Below are positions 42,299-52,182 of a stretch of 64,000 nucleotides of DNA, piece after piece. How positions within the stretch are numbered: the stretch's first letter is position 1; each line of letters starts with the position of its first letter. The notes beneath the pieces were generated by a model. It ran no database searches. It was not told where the DNA came from and saw nothing but the letters and a program-made list of their open reading frames with translations. The stretch lies in the NCBI GenBank assembly GCA_964609965.1, contig CAZSTS010000001.1, positions 124,001 through 188,000 on the forward strand, in the 5' to 3' direction. Both the position numbers and the translations under genes were made by a program. The DNA comes from JAHJDR01 sp964609965. Its GTDB lineage: Bacteria > UBA10199 > JADGCS01.

Positions 42299-44293
42299 TT
42301 AATTACCTATTCCAAAATTAAAAGGTCCAATCGCTCTCGCTCTATTTATTCCATTCCACTCTACTTTATACATTAGTCCAGTAGACTTAATTGCATGTGT
42401 TTCTTTACTAGACATAGTGCTCAATCCAGGAATGAGAAAACTAATTCCAGCGCTGTCCCTTAAATTTGTTTCGTATGGAAGCGCATCTTCGGTTGTATTG
42501 ATTGTGACAACGCCGTCGTCTGTAGCCACAAAGTAACGCATTCCTTGTTTAGCTGCAAAGTTGATGTCGCTTTGACTTTCATCGCGATCGAGATAATATA
42601 AGTACTCGAATTCGTCATCAACAAGCTCATACACAGATCTACTGCTCCAAACCAGACAATCACCATTTTCATTCCAAAAACCATCTTTAATGTCAGCAGA
42701 AGCCATTGAGAGCGATGTAAAACTATCACCTTCATCACTTGAGTACTGGACATCGTTTCCTGTGATCGCAATAAGCTCTGATTTATCTTTTGGGTTAACA
42801 ATAATCTTCAAAACACTCACTGATCCGAGACTGTTTAGAGGATCTGATGCATAACCGTCTGGTTTATCATCAACTTCTGCATCATCATGTGGGACTATTT
42901 GATAGATTCCATTCTCAAGCCCAAAAAGAACACGACTACTAGTTGTGGCTAAGGTCTGAACTGTGTAAAAACCTTCTGTAGAGATTATCTCTTTAAGCGT
43001 ACCACCTTCGTTCATAAAAATGCCCTGTGTGGTGCCAAGATAGTAATTTCCATCTTTAACTGTAAAAGAGCTGAGATTTCCAAGACCATTAGCTGCATCA
43101 ATAACACCCTCAAAATCAGTCAATGTCGCAACAAGTGTGCCTGCAGCTGCAAAGTAATCTGTGGTTACATAAACACTACCTGAAGCAACTAAGTAGTACT
43201 CGCCATCAGCCTCTCCAGGAACAATCTGTTTGACGGTTTGGTTTATAAGTTGAGATGTACTTACAAAAGAAGCCACGCTAATAGGTTTAAATCTATTATA
43301 AAGCTCGTCGAACTCATCATAGTAAGTCAGCGTGTGTGTGTGACCATTTGAAGTATCAACACCCGCTATGTAATTGACTGTACCTTCATCTGTTTCGTAC
43401 TCATCCATTGATACATCATCGTAGTTCTGCACTTCCCAAGAAATCGAGTATGGTTGGCCATAAAATAGATTTGTTGATGGGGATGCTGTAAACGAAATAT
43501 AATCTAATGAGGTATCATGTTCTTCTTGTTCTATTACCGCTGTTTCAATAACTACAGGGTATGATTTTTGAGGATTGCCGTTTTCGTCAAGACCATAGAA
43601 TGTAAGAGTAGTTGTTTCTTGCTCAACTGTAAAAGTGTAAGTGTTATCACCTTGAAGAAAATATGTATTGGTAAGTCCAGCGATTGTTACTTGTGGATAA
43701 TCAGTTTCCCAAGTTACTGTAACTTCTTCACCAACAGTAGCAGGATTTGGACTGTATGTTGCAGTAAAAGTAGGTTCTATTTCTTCCTCTTCATCACCGC
43801 CTCCACACGCTTTATCTTCTGCACAGGCCTCATCATCGCAATCAGTAACGCCATTAAAATCGTTATCGGCATTATCATCACATATTTCGGGTTCGCTATC
43901 ATCAACAATTTCTGTACCATCAGGAGCGAGAACAGTAATCTGAATACTCTTTTCTCGAACCACTTCACCTTCAGAAATAATTTTGAATGTATAAACAGTC
44001 GTTTTTTGTGGAGAGACTGTTGTAGATCCTGTACATGTTACTGTGCTGTCATCTCCAGATCCAAATGTGCAGTGATCTATTTTAGTATTTTCATCTAGCG
44101 TTGAATAACTAACAACAACGTCTGTACCTTTTGTAACAATACTTTCACTGGCTGAAAGAGAAGTAATACTAATTGATGTGTCGACCATGAGTTCTTCTGG
44201 TGGAGTCATGTTTGTGTCACAAGCAATGGCCAAGAAGGCAATACTGATAGCCAGTATCATCTTTAGAAAATTTGTTGCATTTAGTGTCTTCAT
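42299..44293 (-). CDS. Large lipoprotein with Ig-like and propeller-like parts
   Basis: The N-terminus (FLKMILAISIAFLAIAC) has a lipobox cysteine near residue 25. Two or three Ig-like modules follow (residues about 40-125, 175-255 and 260-345), separated by an acidic Cys-rich MopE-like segment (ICDDNADNDFNGVTDCDD). The C-terminal 300 residues form repeated strands such as YYLGTTQGIFMNEGG, suggesting a beta-propeller. It is the first gene of the four-gene operon and may anchor the other products at the outer membrane (inference). Confidence 0.75.
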   Translation of the reverse strand: MKTLNATNFLKMILAISIAFLAIACDTNMTPPEELMVDTSISITSLSASESIVTKGTDVVVSYSTLDENTKIDHCTFGSGDDSTVTCTGSTTVSPQKTTVYTFKIISEGEVVREKSIQITVLAPDGTEIVDDSEPEICDDNADNDFNGVTDCDDEACAEDKACGGGDEEEEIEPTFTATYSPNPATVGEEVTVTWETDYPQVTIAGLTNTYFLQGDNTYTFTVEQETTTLTFYGLDENGNPQKSYPVVIETAVIEQEEHDTSLDYISFTASPSTNLFYGQPYSISWEVQNYDDVSMDEYETDEGTVNYIAGVDTSNGHTHTLTYYDEFDELYNRFKPISVASFVSTSQLINQTVKQIVPGEADGEYYLVASGSVYVTTDYFAAAGTLVATLTDFEGVIDAANGLGNLSSFTVKDGNYYLGTTQGIFMNEGGTLKEIISTEGFYTVQTLATTSSRVLFGLENGIYQIVPHDDAEVDDKPDGYASDPLNSLGSVSVLKIIVNPKDKSELIAITGNDVQYSSDEGDSFTSLSMASADIKDGFWNENGDCLVWSSRSVYELVDDEFEYLYYLDRDESQSDINFAAKQGMRYFVATDDGVVTINTTEDALPYETNLRDSAGISFLIPGLSTMSSKETHAIKSTGLMYKVEWNGINRARAIGPFNFGIGN

Positions 44294-44836
44294 AGTTAAA
44301 TCCCTTAAATTATTTCAGAACTTTCCCACCAAAATCTAAAACTGTGCCTCCTCTAATATTATCGTTTACTGTTATGAAATGTTGCGTATTTATTTCATTT
44401 TTATTCTTACGTTAACCATTGTTGTACACGCTAATAACACCAATAATATTATATAGTTGTCAAATTCTGTTTGCTGAGCCCCCTCAGTTAATCCCTTAGG
44501 CTCAAAAAATAATTTAATTTTTTTGTTAAGTTATCGAAAGATATGCTGACTATTGGACTTTTATAAATTCAACGTAGTCTAATCATGGTTGCATCTTGAA
44601 ATGGCCTGTTCCCAATGCTTTCCGCGATTCCGTACCCCTGTCGCCTCACATTGAACCAGAGAACACATTCAAATGTCAATATATGATAAACGTCAAAAAC
44701 TGTCCTAACCCCGACCAAAGCCAATATTTATATAAGAATATTTAATCAATACTGTATGTGTAAATAGTTGATAAATAAAGTGTATTTGGCAGGCCCGAAA
44801 TTAGCGTTCCGTATAAAATAGATTTTAATATTTTTT

Positions 44837-44917
44837 GTAGGGGTAGGCCTTGTGCCTACCCGAATAAAATAAAGCAACACATTACTATTAACGGGCGCCC
44901 ACAAGGGACGCCCCTAC
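44837..44917. repeat. GTAGGGG/CCCCTAC double palindrome
   Basis: The left hairpin GTAGGGGTAGG...CCTACCCG and the right hairpin CGGGCGCCC...GGACGCCCCTAC are separated by about 28 bases. This is the canonical form of the family, in an intergenic setting. The rest of the 705-base gap 44294-44998 shows no gene. Confidence 0.85.
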
Positions 44918-44941
44918 AGAAAGAAAACAACACAAAAAAAA

Positions 44942-44968
44942 AACCGCTAGCAATTTGCTAACGGTTTT
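44942..44968 (-). terminator. Terminator of the MopE-like gene
   Basis: AACCGCTAGCAA and TTGCTAACGGTT pair with a bulge, and the minus strand continues into a long T-run. A shorter T-run on the plus side means it could act in both directions. It lies 30 bases beyond the stop at 44999. Confidence 0.82.
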
Positions 44969-44998
44969 TTATACCCTTAATTACTCTCAAGGCTAAAA

Positions 44999-47131
44999 TT
45001 ACGACTTTCGCCCTACTCTTTTTCGAAGCAATGCAAACATGGCTAACATTAAGAGCACTGCAAAAGCAGCATAGATTTGATTTAGTGTTGCTGTACGGTT
45101 TGGTCTGAGATCACAACCACAACCGCCACCACCACTCACAAAAGCAGTATCACCAACTTCGGTAAGTTCTGGTGTAAGACAATCAGTGTCATCAGCATCA
45201 GTAAGACCGTCGTTGTCATTGTCTATACTGTCATCACAAACTGTTTCAATGCCTTCTCCAGTACAAGCTGAATCAAATGCACAATCCATGTCATCACAAT
45301 CTGCGAAGCCATCAGCATCGTCATCTGCAGCATTAGTACAGTCTGTTTCTTGCTCTAATCCATTACAATCGTAATAAGAATCACAATCGTCGTCTTCGCA
45401 ATCCGTAAGACCGTCTTCGTCATTGTCAACAGCATCATCACAGACTTCGGCAGAACACACTGTGTCAGCACCGTCACAATCGGCGTCAATACCATCATCA
45501 CAGGCATCTGTTGCGCCAGGATTGATTTCAGCATTGTTGTCGTCACAATCAGTGCCACCATCGGCAATAGAATCGTATCCGTCGCCATCAACATCTGTAA
45601 CTACCGTGACACAGACATCGTCTTCATCAATATCACCATAACAATCATTGTCTAGACCATCACAGAGTTCTGGGGCATCTGGATAAACAGCATTATTGTT
45701 ATCATCACAATCACCTTCATTCTCTGTGTATCCATCATTATCATCATCGATATCATTAGGATCTTCTTCTGTTGTACAATCATCTTCATCTGCCGTATCG
45801 ATTAAATCGTCACAATCATTGTCGATGTTGTCATCACAGATTTCTTCTGCGCCTGGGTTGACGTCAGGATCATTATCGTCACAGTCAATTTGATTTGTGT
45901 ACCCGTCTCCATCACAGTCTGAGTCTTCGTCAACTTCACCATCACAATCATTGTCAATTCCATCACAAGCTAATTCAGGTGCACCTGGGTAAGCCGTGTG
46001 TTCCTCATCATCGCAGTCACCTGCTTGATCAACATAACCATTATCTAAATACCATTGCATATCGTCATCGCATGCATAGGTACCAATACGCTCAAATTTC
46101 ATTCCAGGTCCTACTTCTAATTTAAACTGAGCTGTTTCTGTATCAGAATCAGATGACTCTGAATTATCTGGTTTATCTTCTGACTGAGTTGAATCACCAT
46201 TAATGGTTTGTCTTTCAAAATCAGGAGAATTATCTGAATCAGAACCAAAATTTCTATCAAACATGCTTGTGAAAGGGCTTGTTCCATAGCCATCACCATC
46301 ATTATCTTTATACATCTGAGTTTCATTTGCACATTTACACCAAGAACTCATTCTTGTGTCTGCATCAAATGGATCTAGAGTGCCATCTGTTTCTTTTGTT
46401 AATCTGTTTTTTGAAGTTCCATTACAGATTTGAACAGAACCACCATCTTTAAAACATGTTTGTGCTGAAAAAAAGGATTCTTTTTCTGTCAATTCACTGC
46501 TAGGATCCATATTCATTCCACCTGTAAACATAACAAAGTTTCTTAAATATATAGATCCACAATCATCTGAACCATCAAGACATTCGCTTGCACATTTAAG
46601 AGGAGAAATAAATGGCAAAGGAGATCCATCAAGAATAAAATAACCAAGATTACCGTTGCCTGCTAAAACCATAGTTGCATAATTAGCCACATTAGTTTCT
46701 GAACTAAATAAGGGTACTTCAGCTTGAGCCGCTTGTGTGATATTACCAATAACGTAATCTTTTGTAGGATAAAATGTAATTGGGTCTGGAACTTCAGCTT
46801 CTTCATTACCTCCACTATTTGTTACTGCTTTGTAAGCCAGTGTGATTTTTGAAACCGCAGAACCTGTTGTTCCTAAAGCATCTAAAGTCTCTTGAGTTTG
46901 AATCATGACCATATTTGTGACTGTTTCTTCTTCTGGGTAATTCAAACCTTGGTTAGTAATGGAGCAGTTACCCCCATTATTATAGGTTAGATCTGTAGCG
47001 ATATATCTCAGTGAGTAAGATGATCGGTCATCCTTGTTGTTAGTCACTACGCATTCTAAAGCAAAAGCTTGTCCTGCTAAAAAGGTACAAATAACCAAGC
47101 TAAAAATGAATGTTGAAATAAATCGTTTCAT
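44999..47131 (-). CDS. MopE-type metal-binding surface protein with MYXO-CTERM-like tail
   Basis: The 710-residue protein has a signal peptide (STFIFSLVICTFLAGQAFA), a N-terminal region with several cysteines, and from about residue 360 a series of putative metal-binding MopE motifs: GDCDDEEHTAYPGAPELACDG, DNDCDGEVDED and their variants. The C-terminus has a glycine-cysteine patch (GGGGCGCDL), a membrane segment (IYAAFAVLLMLAMFALL) and a basic end (RKRVGRKS), the three-part layout of MYXO-CTERM sorting signals. Related MopE proteins bind copper or calcium outside the cell. Likely surface-anchored. The gene has its own terminator and is divergent from the island's rightward operon. Confidence 0.8.
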   Translation of the reverse strand: MKRFISTFIFSLVICTFLAGQAFALECVVTNNKDDRSSYSLRYIATDLTYNNGGNCSITNQGLNYPEEETVTNMVMIQTQETLDALGTTGSAVSKITLAYKAVTNSGGNEEAEVPDPITFYPTKDYVIGNITQAAQAEVPLFSSETNVANYATMVLAGNGNLGYFILDGSPLPFISPLKCASECLDGSDDCGSIYLRNFVMFTGGMNMDPSSELTEKESFFSAQTCFKDGGSVQICNGTSKNRLTKETDGTLDPFDADTRMSSWCKCANETQMYKDNDGDGYGTSPFTSMFDRNFGSDSDNSPDFERQTINGDSTQSEDKPDNSESSDSDTETAQFKLEVGPGMKFERIGTYACDDDMQWYLDNGYVDQAGDCDDEEHTAYPGAPELACDGIDNDCDGEVDEDSDCDGDGYTNQIDCDDNDPDVNPGAEEICDDNIDNDCDDLIDTADEDDCTTEEDPNDIDDDNDGYTENEGDCDDNNNAVYPDAPELCDGLDNDCYGDIDEDDVCVTVVTDVDGDGYDSIADGGTDCDDNNAEINPGATDACDDGIDADCDGADTVCSAEVCDDAVDNDEDGLTDCEDDDCDSYYDCNGLEQETDCTNAADDDADGFADCDDMDCAFDSACTGEGIETVCDDSIDNDNDGLTDADDTDCLTPELTEVGDTAFVSGGGGCGCDLRPNRTATLNQIYAAFAVLLMLAMFALLRKRVGRKS

Positions 47132-47476
47132 AAATACTCCAATTATATTAATTACTTAACATCTTACCACATAGGATCATTAAATTCTATGCACCCTTAT
47201 TATCGGGTTAGCAAAGATAATGTTGCGTTCTTTTTTGAAGTTTTTTTTTATAGCCTGGTTAATGGTGCGGCGCGTTATTTATGAAGCTCCTATATCCTTA
47301 TCAGCACACTTCTTTTTAGCAACTTTTCATAAAACCCTCCGATATATAGTGAGTGATTTAGGGTATGCTATGAAAAAAGCTATTTTTTAGAATTAGCCCT
47401 ATTTTTTTAGCAACTTTATGTTTTGAAGACCGATAATTAAAATGAATAGGATTTAATTGTTTTAAAGGAGTTTTAA
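47132..47476. other. Divergent intergenic region between MopE-like gene and rightward operon
   Basis: This stretch of 345 bases has no ORF of note. It must hold promoters for both the leftward MopE gene and the rightward three-gene operon. T-runs at 47230-47260 and 47397-47411 may be promoter UP-like or bend signals; I cannot assign a reliable -10/-35 pair. Confidence 0.4.
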
Positions 47477-48631
47477 ATGAAACGATCAATCTTCACAGAC
47501 ACATTACCAAATCTTGAGCTTTTAGGTGGTGAATTTGGAGTACAATTATTTGGTGGTGTACACACAAATGACATTGGTTATCCAAGAATTCATTTTAATC
47601 TTGAAGACATTCAGTTAGCAAGCCCTCGCCATGGGGGAACTGCAGTAAAATTAGGTGCTGATGGAGTTTTGCGTTGGCGCTCACCTGATAGATTTGCACT
47701 TGTTGTTGGTGGTAGGGCTGGTGCTTATTTGGCAACTGGCACTAATGGAACAGGTGCCGATTTATTTGGTTCTGAATACTTTGATAACATTGCCATTACT
47801 GGCTGTGGGCTCTATGGCACATGCGATAGTGTTCCTGGCGATCCAAATGCCATTGGTTTTAATAAAGGCGGAGGTAAAGCCGAAGCCACAGTGGGTTTTG
47901 ACGCTGATCAAAAATTTGAGGTTGAAGGTTCGGCTGGTATTGCCATTGATGGCTATGGTGATCTTGCACAAACCTTTGTAGAGGTAAATGGACAACAAAT
48001 CGCTGAAGCTCAATCCTTAAAACTAGGTGTTCGTCCTGTATTTGCTTTGCAAATTAATGTTCCTCTTTTCAGGACTCAGGCAGGCCAAATTCAACTCTTT
48101 GGCAGAATTCAAAGTGACTTTGGTTTAGGTGGTGTGTGGTTTGATAGTGGCACTCATTTCAGTAATACAAATGATAATGCTGCTACATTTGGTGCCAGGA
48201 TTATTCAAGGTAAAGGCCGTAGTGGAGATCCTGGCCAAGGTCCTGACGAAGACTTTGCATCAGCAACACCTCGAGCTCCTAGAACTCCACGCACAACTGG
48301 AACCACTTCACCTGTCATTGATTCTATAGCTGCTGCCGAAAGTAGAGCCGAAGCTCAAGTTCTACCACTTACTACAGGAAAACTAGCAGCCAAGGTTGAA
48401 AAAACTTATGAGCAAAGGCTCACTGGTAATGTTGTTGTTTACGAAAGCACATCAGGTACAGCCCCACTCTATTTGGGTGCCAAAATGTTTCAAATTGAAA
48501 GCTCTAACTACTATGGTTGCTACGAAACAACTTCAACTACCACAGATCTTACAGGCGCTTTGATTGTTGGGGGCCAATGTCATTCGGCAGATCAAGCCAG
48601 AGCTGGACAAGTAGTTGCTGACGCACGATAA
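47477..48631 (+). CDS. Beta-rich protein without signal peptide, first gene of rightward operon
   Basis: The 384-residue protein begins MKRSIFTDTLPNLELLGGEF with an AAAGGAG SD and no hydrophobic signal. The N-terminal 250 residues have repeated strands and glycines (FALVVGGRAGAYLA, IQLFGRIQSDFGLGGVWF) as in barrel proteins, with GVHTNDIGYPRIHFNLED near residue 27 recalling the THTSP motif of the leftward genes. A Pro/Thr-rich linker (APRTPRTTGTTSP) leads to a C-terminal small domain with two cysteines. Function unknown. Confidence 0.62.
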   Translation: MKRSIFTDTLPNLELLGGEFGVQLFGGVHTNDIGYPRIHFNLEDIQLASPRHGGTAVKLGADGVLRWRSPDRFALVVGGRAGAYLATGTNGTGADLFGSEYFDNIAITGCGLYGTCDSVPGDPNAIGFNKGGGKAEATVGFDADQKFEVEGSAGIAIDGYGDLAQTFVEVNGQQIAEAQSLKLGVRPVFALQINVPLFRTQAGQIQLFGRIQSDFGLGGVWFDSGTHFSNTNDNAATFGARIIQGKGRSGDPGQGPDEDFASATPRAPRTPRTTGTTSPVIDSIAAAESRAEAQVLPLTTGKLAAKVEKTYEQRLTGNVVVYESTSGTAPLYLGAKMFQIESSNYYGCYETTSTTTDLTGALIVGGQCHSADQARAGQVVADAR

Positions 48632-48708
48632 TTAGAATTCACTTTAGGGTCATAATGTCTAATTTGGGGGTTCAAAATATATCATCCCTTGTTTAAACGG
48701 AGAATAAT

Positions 48709-50577
48709 ATGATACCACGTTCAGATTATAAACCTCTTTCCGAAAAAAGTATCGAAGTAAAACCTGACTTTCGTGATGATGGTTACTTTGGCAATCTCAC
48801 AGAAACAGAAGAGGCTCAATTACGAGAAGTTTCATTGGACAATGTATTAAACCAACGCACACCTGGTGATCCAGATGACACTTATTCAAAGTCAGATTTT
48901 GCACCTGGTTATTGGGGTAATAATGGCGAAGGTGGTGCGACCATAGCCAAGACATTTCTCTGTGATGGCGGTCGATTGGAAACAAGACATTATGCAGTAG
49001 ATAAAGATGGAAACTTGGTTCTTAGAAAACATTTCGCAATGAGTGGCGCCTATAAACCCGAATACCTTGAACAACTCAGTGATGCACAGCTCGAAAAATT
49101 CCTACCAGAGATCGCTCAAAAGTTTTTTAGTGGTTTAGGTGAACTCAATGCATATTTAGCACAAAATGATTTTAGAAAACACTCTCCAAACATCGCTGCT
49201 GCTCAAGAAAACCTTGGTATAGGTGCTCCAAATTCCTTTAGATATGCCTATGAGGAGCTCTATAATGTACGAAGTTTTGATACTGACATAATATCAACTT
49301 TAGATTGGGTGTCTTTGTATTTTGAATACCTTAATAAAGGCCACAAATTAAATACTACTTTTGGAAGTGGCATTGATTTGGACAGCGGTTTAGCAACGCA
49401 AGCTAGAGCAGCTGCATCTTTAAACGCCGAAACTCTTCTGATTGAGCCTGTGCAAACAGACGAAGAACGTGCAGCAGAAAGAGCTGCTATATTAAGAGAT
49501 ATTGCAGATGACGCAACTAGAGATGGTCAATACCAACTGCTCCAAGAGGCCCTAAGCTCTCTCGAAACTAAACCTACTAATGAAACAAACGATGTTACTT
49601 TAACGGCTATTAATCCAGGAGATGGTGACTATACAGTTGTTGATTCTTTTGATAATAGCGAGATCGTCATTGGTGGAGTAAAATACACAACCATCATGCC
49701 TCTTTATCAAAAAATATTAGAACTTAAAGTTGCTGAAAACATGGCCAACAGTCCTATCAGTGCTACCGACCTCTTTTTAGCTATGCCATTGATACAAAGA
49801 CAGGCTGAAATTGAAAGAACTCCAATTCGAACTGAACATGGTTATAAACGAATCAGCCAAGAGAGAATAAACGACATTAGAGATATCGCTTATTGGGTAG
49901 CCGCACACCCAGACATCACCGCTGTTAAGATAATAGGTGTCGCTGATGAAGGCACCACGAGTTACGCAACATGGCGCAGAGATAAAGGTATTGAACTGTT
50001 TACGAAATTTTACGAAGAAGCATTCGGCGGTGAAATGATAAGACCAATTACTGTGACGTCAGAGGCCGTGACACATCCTGGTTCAAATAAAACTAAAGTA
50101 GGGATAAACTTCGAATTCACAGTCAGTGCAGACAATATCAGCAGTGATATGTACGTAATTCAAACAAACCTTGAGCCTGCTATCAGGGCTTATGCAGCTT
50201 CATACCGAGATGGCGCCACAAATTCTGCAGAAGCAGATGCCGTCACAGACGCTTTAGCAGCCCTTTCTGAAGAAAATTCACTGCCTATCACAAGAATCGT
50301 TCTTGAAAAACTCTCAGAGTCTTTCGATGATGCTGACAAACTCATCATAGCCCTTAATGGAATGATGGATGGATTTAGAGCTGGTGGTAGTGACACTGGT
50401 GAAATTCGAGATGATGAGATTGACTGGGAAGATGTGATTGATGATGAATCTATGGAAGCTGGCCCTCACCCTGATGCTCCTGGAGTAGAATCAAGTGAAT
50501 CAAGAGAAGGTGATGGACAACCTGAAGAAATAGAGCAACCAGTTGAGCCTCCTGCTGAAATTGATTTTGCTGACTAA
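48709..50577 (+). CDS. Large acidic protein of unknown function
   Basis: The 622-residue protein has a GGAG SD before the ATG and no signal peptide. The N-terminal half is mixed alpha/beta. Near residues 400-475 the pattern WVAAHPDITAVKIIGVADEG, then a conserved-looking RRDKGIELF, loosely resembles an OmpA-like peptidoglycan-binding domain. The last 70 residues are strongly acidic and Pro/Glu-rich (EEIEQPVEPPAE), probably disordered. It is 77 bases downstream of the beta-rich gene and probably in the same operon. The OmpA resemblance is weak and tentative. Confidence 0.6.
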   Translation: MIPRSDYKPLSEKSIEVKPDFRDDGYFGNLTETEEAQLREVSLDNVLNQRTPGDPDDTYSKSDFAPGYWGNNGEGGATIAKTFLCDGGRLETRHYAVDKDGNLVLRKHFAMSGAYKPEYLEQLSDAQLEKFLPEIAQKFFSGLGELNAYLAQNDFRKHSPNIAAAQENLGIGAPNSFRYAYEELYNVRSFDTDIISTLDWVSLYFEYLNKGHKLNTTFGSGIDLDSGLATQARAAASLNAETLLIEPVQTDEERAAERAAILRDIADDATRDGQYQLLQEALSSLETKPTNETNDVTLTAINPGDGDYTVVDSFDNSEIVIGGVKYTTIMPLYQKILELKVAENMANSPISATDLFLAMPLIQRQAEIERTPIRTEHGYKRISQERINDIRDIAYWVAAHPDITAVKIIGVADEGTTSYATWRRDKGIELFTKFYEEAFGGEMIRPITVTSEAVTHPGSNKTKVGINFEFTVSADNISSDMYVIQTNLEPAIRAYAASYRDGATNSAEADAVTDALAALSEENSLPITRIVLEKLSESFDDADKLIIALNGMMDGFRAGGSDTGEIRDDEIDWEDVIDDESMEAGPHPDAPGVESSESREGDGQPEEIEQPVEPPAEIDFAD

Positions 50578-50627
50578 GAGACAACTGCTCTCATCATTAG
50601 ATAAAAGAAAGCCTTGGATAGCTAATT

Positions 50628-52169
50628 ATGACTGAAATGTATATTGCCATAGGAGACAAAGCCCATCAAGGTTGGGAAAGATATTTTGATGATGGCGATA
50701 ATGATAACGGGGCTTTGATTGATACAGGTTTTAATGTTAGTGAATACAATTATGAAACAGATGAATCCTCTTCTAGAAATTTATTAAAAGTAGATTTTAG
50801 TGCGCCGACCTTTGCAAGTTTTCAATCAAAAGTTCTTGCTCAATTTAGAAAATCCCCTGGTCAACTTAATCAAAACGACTTTTTTCGCGCTGATATTAGA
50901 AATCTATTTTTTGCTTTAGAAGATCAAGAAGCTGGAATTGATTCAAACAGCTTCACACTCCCAGTAAAAGAAAGCATCTATGATACTTGGTTTTATAATT
51001 GTTTTAGCAGCACAATTAATGCCTCAAACCCCGAGGAAGTGCCTAATTATCCAAATCAAGAATACCGTAAAGTAATATTGGAGTTCAATGATGATGGCAT
51101 GCTTAGTAACTATGAAATCAACGAATTAAAGGATTACGTTCTAGAAGTAAGAAGAGAATTAGGATCTGGAACAGAGGATCCTAGAGAAGAGGTTATTGCT
51201 GACCGTTTAGGCGTAGATCTTCTCAATCTTTACCTCTTTGCAAGAGAATTCGTCACAAATGAAAGGCTTCTCGACGTCGAAGATCCTGATGGTGAAGATG
51301 CGACTCCCGAACCAGTACCCCACCAAGGCCCTCAATGGTCTAATGTGATAGATGATTTGGGGTACGTTGAAACACGTTGGTTTATACATTATGCCGAGCT
51401 TCATGGCTTAGAAAACCTTATTGGAAGCACTCTTTATAAGGCACTCCAAAGAGGTCAATTTGGTTGTGATACAACTCCGGATCAATGTCTTGAGCAACTC
51501 CGTGCAGCTGCTACTTCACCCGAAGGCTTTGGCGCTAATCAACCTAATTGGTATCGCAGAATTAATACAGATACATTTGATTATTTCATTGATTACAAAC
51601 CAAACCCAGAAGCCGAGGAAAGCTCAAGAAATAGATTTATACAAGATAACTTGCCAGAAAGCACAGATCCCGAGGCTCTACGTCTCTGGTTTATAGCTGC
51701 TAAGAATATTTTCACAAACAATGCAAACTACGTCGCATTTGAGCACGAACACACAACCGGAGAAGGCGAAGCCGCAGTCACTAACGCCTACAACGTCGCA
51801 GTCTATTCCGAAACAAAAGTAGATTTAGAACATCCAGAACGAAGTACCTGTGTTCTTGATTTCAAAGTAACTGATCAAGACAATCCAAGCGCCATGAGTG
51901 CTTTTACATTCATAATATCACCAGACCACTACGGTAATGAAATTAGAGTTGTGAGACACCTTTACGCATCTGCCTTGGCTACAGGTGTTCAAGGTGATCC
52001 CGATAATCTAGGTGCTGCGACTGGTATCTTTGGTCGTTATTTTGAGCTCCTAGATCAAAATTCAGCTATTGACCAAAGGGTTAATGCGTTATTACTACGC
52101 TGTCTTAACAGTCCAAAATGGAATCCTGATTTAACCTTCCCACAATTAGAAGAATTAGAAGACTTATAA
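50628..52169 (+). CDS. Acidic protein of unknown function, last gene of rightward operon
   Basis: The 513-residue protein is acidic, with many Asp/Glu and aromatic residues, no signal peptide and no membrane segment. Segments such as NVIDDLGYVETRWFIHYAEL and CVLDFKVTDQDNPSAMSAFT suggest a folded mixed domain, and the sequence ends in LEELEDL. The SD is weak, and an alternative ATG lies at 50637. It follows the previous gene by 50 bases. The convergent ChaN-like gene ends only 13 bases away, with no terminator visible. No family recognised. Confidence 0.6.
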   Translation: MTEMYIAIGDKAHQGWERYFDDGDNDNGALIDTGFNVSEYNYETDESSSRNLLKVDFSAPTFASFQSKVLAQFRKSPGQLNQNDFFRADIRNLFFALEDQEAGIDSNSFTLPVKESIYDTWFYNCFSSTINASNPEEVPNYPNQEYRKVILEFNDDGMLSNYEINELKDYVLEVRRELGSGTEDPREEVIADRLGVDLLNLYLFAREFVTNERLLDVEDPDGEDATPEPVPHQGPQWSNVIDDLGYVETRWFIHYAELHGLENLIGSTLYKALQRGQFGCDTTPDQCLEQLRAAATSPEGFGANQPNWYRRINTDTFDYFIDYKPNPEAEESSRNRFIQDNLPESTDPEALRLWFIAAKNIFTNNANYVAFEHEHTTGEGEAAVTNAYNVAVYSETKVDLEHPERSTCVLDFKVTDQDNPSAMSAFTFIISPDHYGNEIRVVRHLYASALATGVQGDPDNLGAATGIFGRYFELLDQNSAIDQRVNALLLRCLNSPKWNPDLTFPQLEELEDL

Positions 52170-52182
52170 AATAATTAAATTT

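Noticed and set aside
45186..46332. Several antisense ORFs rich in Ser/Gln or Ile/Met over the MopE repeats
   Set aside because: They are shadows of the repetitive GAT/TGT-rich coding sequence of the metal-binding motifs.
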